In this document: positions 57,301-64,000 of the stretch, piece by piece
Position numbering within the stretch: the stretch's first letter is position 1
How the letters are laid out: each line of letters begins with the position of its first letter
Assembly (NCBI GenBank): GCA_026419785.1
Contig: JAODTK010003555.1
Coordinates: 248,001-312,000 of the forward strand
Reading direction: 5' to 3'
Source: Sclerodactyla briareus
Taxonomy: Eukaryota; Echinodermata; Holothuroidea; Dendrochirotida; Sclerodactylidae
Length of the DNA stretch: 64,000 bases
Program-made: the position numbers and the translations under genes
The notes under the pieces: generated by a model
What the model saw: only the letters and a program-made list of their open reading frames with translations
Told to the model about the DNA's origin: nothing
The model's database searches: none

Positions 57301-58760
57301 TCGGACTAAAACTTTTAGTCTTTTTTTCAATACTGCAATTATCACTAACAGTTAATTAATCTCGTAGCCCTCCTTTGCACGTTTTCAATTAGCAGCTCAT
57401 CTTCCGCGAAACAGAGCCTGCACTTGCACTAACTACTCCAGGTGGGGTCCACCACTGCTTAAACAGTTTTTACACCAATGTTTCTGTCAAAAAAGAAAAT
57501 AAATTACGTTCTGTCAGCCGAGAATCCATTAACTTTCCTAGCAGGCAGCTTCCACGCACTGCTTGGAAGGTTTCAATGTAAATCAAAATAACACCAAGAT
57601 CTTCTTCAACTTTCCACTTTATTCCTCACATTCAACTTAAGGACTTGTTGGCGTTATTAGAGCCGACGTGCATTACTTTACATCTATCTGCCTTAACCAA
57701 AAAAAACGTTTGCCACCAGAAGGCCATCTGGAGATTCAGTCTAAATCGTACAACTACAACATCGAGTCACTCCCCACCAGCCTAAGTTATCCGCAAATGT
57801 TCAAGTCTGGATTGCACAAAATCATCGAGATCATTAATATAGGCCAAGAAGAGTAAGGGAACAAGAACTGACCCTCGGGGAACACCACTGGTTGACCTTC
57901 TGCCAGGCAGAAACCGCCCATTAATGACACTCTCTTCGCCCCATTGTTCAGCTACTCTTGAATCCACCTTAAGACATTGTCGGTGATACCCAAACTTCCA
58001 ATTTGAACAGGAGGTGTTTATAAGGCACCTTGTTAGAGGCTTCATGGAAGTGCAGGAAAATGAAATCAACAGCCTTACCGTTGTCAATAGAACTAGTAGC
58101 ATCTGTCATAAATACCAGTATATAGTCAAGCAAGAACGAAGCTTGTTGAGGACCTCAGATCCTCATTGAAATAAATATGAGAGATTAAACGAGAGAACAT
58201 ACTTGTTAAAAGTTTGATCTTCATTTTATAAAGTAAAAGTGAGTGAGAGGTACTGTGCCCTCCTCTCCCACCCTGTTCCAGATTACTTCATAGTTCTTAG
58301 TGGCTTTTCAGAATAGCAGATACTATAAAGTTGGTACTGTGGTCTGCATCGTTCAGGCCTCATACTTTTAAGACTGATGCGCATGCGTAGAACGGGATCT
58401 CACATTACATCGAATGTAATTACGAAATGAAATTCACTAATCGATCGTTAATAATTGATTCCATCACCTTGTAAAACTAACATTGGTAAGACTCAATGGC
58501 CTGTAATTACAAGAATAGGAACATTACCTTTCTGGAAACCGACTTTAAGAGGGACGGGTAAATTCCATTCGGACAAGGAACTCTACAGTTCATAAGTTTC
58601 TGCAGTTTCCGCTCAAACCAAATCAGGCGTACAAACCAAATAGCTAATGCTATAAGGATATACACACCAACAACGAGGTCATCAAAATTATCAAGTTTTC
58701 TAAAAATCGAGAGAACAGAGAAGTTAAAAACCCTAAACATATCCCGAACTATTGCGGGCC
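57300..58760 (-). pseudogene. LINE reverse transcriptase remnant (minus strand)
   Basis: Reading the minus strand from 58760: KLDNFDDLVVGV, then KLMNCRVPCPNGIYPSLLK (the S-P-G-P-D-G-x-x-P-x-L-L-K block), a decayed middle, then at 57782-58102 the unbroken VINGRFLPGRRSTSGVPRG and SVLVPLLFLAYINDLDD, the ordinary G-V-P-Q-G-S-x-L-G-P-L-L-F block before the catalytic aspartates. Near 57330-57450 a K-R-A-K-E-G-Y-like tail follows. This is a CR1/L2-type LINE without its endonuclease, and of the same family as the plus-strand copy at 47930-48700. Confidence 0.8.
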
Positions 58761-58769
58761 GTATCCTCT

Positions 58770-59427
58770 TCCCATCACTGAGTCTAGCGATGGGCCGATA
58801 CTGAAAAAAACGAAAAGTTTAGCGAAGCCACTGAGTACATGAGCTTGTGTTCAGTCAGCACACAATTTACCCATAATCTACTTACTGGAGCTACAACAGG
58901 GTGCTAATTCGACGCTCGATCACTTCGGGGGCCTGGTGTTGTCCCTAAATGTCTACGAAAAGCTGACACAATATCAGCCCTGTATGGCTGACAAGTTTAC
59001 AGGTTCAGGAACTCTTCTGACAATAGTGAAAGAGCACTCTCGAACCTCATACACGCAACAACATTATATAGGCTACAATACAAAGGGCTACCTACCTAAT
59101 AAAGCTACCACAGTGGGCCAGATGTTAGTCTCGTGTTAGGACGTTGATATTCCCCATTTTCTGATGCTCTATATCCGACACTCACGAAATATCTGCAGTG
59201 CGCCACCACCAATTCACCATCATCAGTCTGTATCAACCTGGCTATAATGACGACCGAATTTTGTTTCAAATTTTTCGAATAGACCAGCTGTTGATTGATT
59301 TGGGGTCAAAAACATGTTTTTGCCAAAAAAAAAAAGCATTTTGGCCTTCTGCAGTTGATTTACACATTCTCTGTCTTCTGAATGACTGACTCATAGCTGA
59401 GGCTGACACAGTAGATAGCTGTCAATA
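58770..59427. other. No gene seen
   Basis: Anonymous DNA with a short A run (59324-59334). Confidence 0.45.
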
Positions 59428-59452
59428 TTAGCTCAATATAATATTGAGCTAA
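59428..59452. other. Perfect 25-nt palindrome
   Basis: TTAGCTCAATAT and its exact complement ATATTGAGCTAA flank a single A. It is AT-rich and without a T tail or neighbouring gene end, so a terminator reading is not applicable in this eukaryotic context. Confidence 0.85.
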
Positions 59453-59572
59453 ATAGGAAGAGGGTTTAGGCCTAGGCTCTAGTGTGATGACGCTGGACTG
59501 TGTGAACTAGCCTATCATAATAAATGCATTCCCGTTATTTATAGGGTTTCTTTCAGTCATTTTGTTTTTCAG

Positions 59573-59608
59573 GAGAGAGTGGTCTGTACCCTAAAATGAC
59601 CGATTTAG
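59573..59608 (+). CDS. Candidate 36-nt exon
   Basis: On the plus strand a good acceptor, CATTTTGTTTTTCAG, precedes 36 nt that read ESGLYPKMTDL in one open phase (2 nt, 11 codons, 1 nt), followed by the donor GTGAGT. A neighbouring exon of a recognisable protein was not found, so this remains a splice-signal-based guess. Confidence 0.25.
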
Positions 59609-59839
59609 GTGAGTCCCATCTACATTTTCGTTTTGCCTCAACCCATGGACTCCACCACCCTGCCATCCTGCCACCCCCTGTTCCTACCCGTCCGCCATTG
59701 GCATCTGGAGATGCAATGAGAGTCCAACCAGTGGGTTTTTGGTATAGGCTAGGTATAGTGTTTTTTTTTTTTAAATGTGGCTGCACCACATATCCAAAGT
59801 TGGAGCTTTCATACCACCCGAAACCTGCAATGAAGTAAA

Positions 59840-61750
59840 TTGATGTTTATATTTGTATGTAGAGAAGGTGAAAGCATGTTCATGCAAATTTTGATGTCCC
59901 TCTCCGAAACTTCACCCCCAGGTGCCACTGTAGTGTTAGCTTGAAGATTCATCCGCCGAAAAAATGAGTGTGGGATTTGTGGAATGTGGATTTATTTTCG
60001 ACTCCATCTGAAAGGAGGTCATTCAAAGTACAAACGCCGAATTTGGTTTTGAAATTTGGTCCACATTGGGCTGTTTTAAAAGTTCATGGACTAAAATAGG
60101 CCCTCGGCGAGTGTCTGTCGGAAAATCGAGTCGAAAATACCATGCTAAAATAGACCCCCTTCTAGCTAAAAAATCTACATGGTACATCGAATTGAGTAGG
60201 CTCTCTGCTTCATCGCAGTGTGTATGGCGATTTTCAAAGTGAAACTTCTGAAGGCTCCTGGATGGCTGAGAATAGACCCAATTCAGTGTGTAAGTCAATA
60301 AGAAAAGTATGGGTGGGTGCCACCTGAACGAGATCTAGGACTGGCATACTCTCAGCCCTGATCAAAGGGATAGAGCGCCCTCGCTACTCAGACTACTATT
60401 AGATTAGTAATACACAATGTACAGCAATTTGTGGTGCTGTAACGCAATGTTCAATAGGACATCGCGTTCGTTCAGCTATACCGCATATGGTAGGCACATG
60501 TGTAGGCAAAAAATGCGGAACAAACTACATTCGAATTATCTTTTTTTTTACCTCTTAGTTTTCGATTAATTCGATTGGTAGTCTATTTTGATCTATCTCC
60601 AATTCCGGCACTTATTTTTAATTTCCTGGTCAGATAGCGCTAGTGGAATCCTGATTGCTAATTTGTAATTTGTATGATGCCTATTCGATTCCCTCAAGAG
60701 ATCGTGACAGCGGAGGAATAAAGTAAGTTATCGGTGTCATATCAGGGTAAAATTCGTGATTCGCTACTTAGACGTTTAATTATGGAAGATACCATTGCCT
60801 CGAGTTGAATCTGTCGACTCGCTTCAACTGAAGTTCTTTTGGAGTGATCTTCATGATTAAGTATATTTTCTGTAATTACAGAGTCATTAAATAATTCAAT
60901 ATTCGCACGAGAAAATATCAGATGACAAGTGTGACTTGAAAGTCACCGGAATTGGCGTTGACTGATTGGAGCTGATGTAATAGGGCGCGAATATAAGCTC
61001 TCCCATTTCAGTGATCGATAGAAGCCTTTTCATCGTGGAGTGTTTTGATTTTTCTTAACTGACTGAATGGGGTGACATCAAATATACTCCCTGAATTCAT
61101 GACGGAGGTTGCTCATTGCAATTCTTTCTTGTAAATCACATGGTGTCGCAAATTTATTGCGTGATTTTCGGCTTCGAATCACTCAGGCATCGGTATCCTT
61201 GAACATAAGAAGTTGGAGAGAATTAGGGATATTGTCATTTGTGGCGGAGCAACCCCTCTTTCGACAGTTATTTCGGATACCCCCGTGATTTGCGTCTCTG
61301 GCATAGTAGTACATTTGCGATGTGACTGCTTCTTCAGTTTTTGTCCCGTAGTTAAGGTTTACAGTGTCAACACTAGTTGTGATTCATATGTACTTATTCT
61401 GGCATCCTTTACAATGCTCGCTATCTTTGAATATGAGTGAGAAGGTGACAAAGAGAAACAACCAAAGCGCCTTTTGTCTTTAAAACATGATTATGATTTG
61501 TATACACTATATGATTCTCAAGGGTCATCGTACATTTTCCAACCGATTAGTCATCAAATGTCAGTTTCCATCGATCAATGAAGTTTTCATCTATTGGTTA
61601 TTTCGAATTATGTCAGGCAGACAGCCTGCCCGTCTGTTTGTTCGTCTGTTCGTCCGTCGTCCGTCCGTCGGTTAACCGTAGCTTATATGGAAATGTGACA
61701 GGTACCATCTATTTTTTTTCATGGAGTGGGTGATTTTGTCGTCAAACATT
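59840..61750. other. No gene seen
   Basis: Anonymous DNA. A GTCC/GTTC-rich simple tract is present at about 61630-61672. Confidence 0.5.
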
Positions 61751-61754
61751 CCGA

Positions 61755-62150
61755 AGTCGGATTAGCTCAGTCGGTAGAGCTCCGGACTGTGGTCACAAGG
61801 GCTTGATTTCGGAATTCTAAAACAAACAAAACACAACAACAACAACAACAACCATAGACCAGCCTTCCGTTGTGAAATTGGGCAAGGCGCTTTATCCACA
61901 TCACCTCTCTCTACCAGGATGCTAATTGGGGACATTAACGAGATCCAGGCACTTTGCTTTCCTGGAGTACGTACCGATTTCACTAGTGATCTGGGGTAAT
62001 GTCTGCAGAGTGCTTGAACTGACCAACTGTAGGGACCAAAGATGGCAAGCATGGCTCTTCCCAATTGAGATCAGATACCGAGGCTTCCCAGCACAGTCAG
62101 CCTTCAGGTATTATCGGCAATTGGCGTATCTGGCAAGGGAAGGAAAATAG
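61755..62150 (+). mobile_element. tRNA-derived SINE (plus strand)
   Basis: The head GTCGGATTAGCTCAGTCGGT then AGAGC has an intact pol III A box (TAGCTCAGTCGG). The B box position reads GGGCTTGATTTC, degraded. An (ACA)n tract (about 61825-61851) is followed by a body with TTGGGCAAGGCGCTTTATCC and CACCTCTCTCTACC, a block seen in deuterostome and other marine SINEs. The acceptor stem does not close, so it is not a tRNA gene. The boundary at 62150 is approximate; an A run follows. Confidence 0.6.
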
Positions 62151-64000
62151 CCCCCCCCCAAAAAAAAAAAAGAACTCGGCGAGAGAACAGAGAAGGCGTC
62201 ATGCTTGTTGTGGTGCCGACGTGACGCAAGACTTGGATGTCTAAGGAGTATTGAGAGAGTGCCTGGCCAGAACTGCCGACCCACCAGCTAGAGAGTGTAG
62301 CGGCTCTTAGGGTTGAAACCTTCATCATTGATGGCTGGAGACCGCCTGATGATCAAGACCTTAGACATCCCTCCCGATTTTGACACTTCTACCAAACTGT
62401 TCACCACTAATGTGACGAGTGCAGGTGAAATTTTATATCTCATAGAAGTTGTTGCATCCCTGATGTATTACTTATAATTGTATTCGCGGAAACGTATATA
62501 AGCACTGAATTATGATCATTGATATTATTTGTAACTAATATCAATCAAAGGACCCTCCGATTCTTCCTTGGGCGATTTTGTTTTTCAGAACTCCCAAATT
62601 TTTGGCTTGGTTTCTGCTTGAAAGCGCCATATTGAGTTCATAGACCTCTTCCGTTTATCTGCTTGCACGTCGTAAAGTCGGCTCACAAAGCGGTTAAAGG
62701 GTATCATTCATGTTTAACTGGGTAGGGACTCGTTACGATTTCACATTAAGGTAGAGTGTATGTTTGACTAAGTGCAAATGCATGAAATTAGGTCGAGTGT
62801 AATTCCTCCGCCAGTAGCATTTCACCACGCTATTAACAGGTCTATAGCGGTGTTTGTTAGGTTTAATTATCTACATTGGTAGGCTCAGACTGTTAGCTGG
62901 TTAGATTTGGCTGATAAGACATGCTCCGTCGAACGAGAAGTGTACTATACAGCTATGGGTAACGTGTTCATCGCACTACATAACTATTACAAAAGTAGTT
63001 GCCGACGTGCAAAGTTTCCAAGAAATAAAATACCATAGTCGAACAGTTGAAAGAAGCGCGAGGAATTAGAGAGTGGATTGCAGCTGTAGGCCTGACGGAT
63101 GAATATCGCATCAGCTTCCGCAGGAGTCACCGAACAGAGTGGATCTATAGATTAATGTCATCAGGATTGGTCTATTATATTAAAAAGCTAACTTCGAATC
63201 ACGAGGGACTGTTTCTTACAAAGGAAGCCTCTTAATACCGATATCAACTAAACTTCAAAATGCCCATCACTCCCTGGATAATCCAGCAAATTACCGAGTC
63301 CTTGGAAAAATCATCACGAAGGATCGTAAATATTTAATTATCGTACACTACAAGAAGATTGACAGCGCCATCTTACAGGACGAGGAGGTCAGTTCTGATA
63401 ACTCGGGAGCCGTCCTCGCCCTAGGGTGGAATTTCCATAACTGCGGAGGCGTGGTGTGGTAGAAAATTTGTAAATCCCAGTTTTGTGAGAAACGCTGCAT
63501 GATGAAGCAGTTCAATAATATCGAAGTTAACTCACTTTTTGAGGGAGGTATTCTATGATTTTTTTTTGCGATGATGTGTCATCAATTTAACGTCGGTATG
63601 CTATGTACCTTTGCCCACCATGTCTACTAAAAAAAACAAAAAAAAAACAAAAAAAAAACATCGAAATTGACCCCTAATTGGTCTTTGACCCAAACTTTTC
63701 AGATGTCTCGTATGTCAATGACAATGATCACACTAGTATAATAAGGACGGGGTTAACTGCTACTTAGAAAATGAAACAGAATCTGCAATTCAAGGAAGCC
63801 AACAGGCTTAGTGATTCCTTGACTTATTTCTTTCCAAACACGAGAATAAATGGGAAACTGTACCAACTCATTATGGGCAGGATATGACAATTTTGACACA
63901 TTTCCTATTCTTCACAAAAAATACACCACCGTGCCAGAAAACAACCTCCCCCCCCCAAAAAAAAATAAATAAAAATAAATTAGGTGGGGTTGAGTTACTG
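62151..64000. other. No gene seen; A-rich tracts
   Basis: Anonymous DNA. C and A runs at 62152-62172, an A-rich tract at about 63629-63659 and another at the right edge (63950-63980). A 62-codon plus frame at 63047-63235 has no recognisable family. Confidence 0.5.

Noticed and set aside
61755..61830. tRNA gene on the plus strand
   Set aside because: The A box is good but the T arm and B box are degraded, the acceptor stem does not close, and an (ACA)n tract follows.

Overview
The window is animal nuclear DNA, gene-poor and repeat-rich. The evidence is spliced exons with GT/AG borders, several non-LTR (LINE) and LTR retroelements, tRNA-derived SINEs and long simple-sequence tracts. A marine invertebrate is the best guess (echinoderm or another deuterostome is possible) from the mix of Polinton-like DNA, SINE types and GC-run modules, but the phylum cannot be fixed from the sequence alone.

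Only one host gene is recognised with confidence: a minus-strand phosphatidylserine synthase (PTDSS1/2 family), seen as three internal exons at 2405-5301. Its other exons lie outside the window or were not found. One exon lacks two single bases relative to the family reading frame, both beside short homopolymer runs. Tandem repeat copies elsewhere also differ mainly by 1-2 base indels. Part of the apparent gene decay may therefore be consensus error of the assembly, which should temper every pseudogene call here.

Layout: 0-0.5 kb minisatellite; 1.3-2.4 kb coding repeat copy, SINE and a 280-bp duplication; 2.4-5.3 kb the PTDSS exons with a LINE tail inside an intron; 5.3-12.9 kb mostly anonymous, with a hairpin and a degenerate array of GRCGATGTA motifs; 12.9-13.8 kb a LINE reverse transcriptase; 18.5-22.0 kb a decayed Polinton/adintovirus-like cluster (integrase C terminus, major capsid protein, adenovirus-type protease, all minus strand) beside an unrecognised plus-strand gene; 26.8-28.2 kb microsatellites; 29.2-29.8 kb candidate tiny exons; 31.9-37.2 kb a composite tandem array of LINE plus unknown sequence; 41.3-42.0 kb a 325-bp duplication; 44.5-45.2 kb an array of ACCTGTG palindromes and (TCTA)n; 46.2-48.7 kb LINE fragments; 48.8-53.0 kb a complete-ended but broken Ty3/gypsy-type LTR element; 55.2-56.6 kb a second coding repeat copy and the longest open frame in the window; 57.3-58.8 kb a LINE of the same family as the one at 48 kb, opposite strand; 61.8-62.1 kb a second SINE.

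The most notable item is the Polinton/adintovirus remnant. Three virion or integration genes in one transcriptional direction, with short spacing, show a former virus-like integrating element rather than isolated chance matches. No operons or bacterial-type signals are present.
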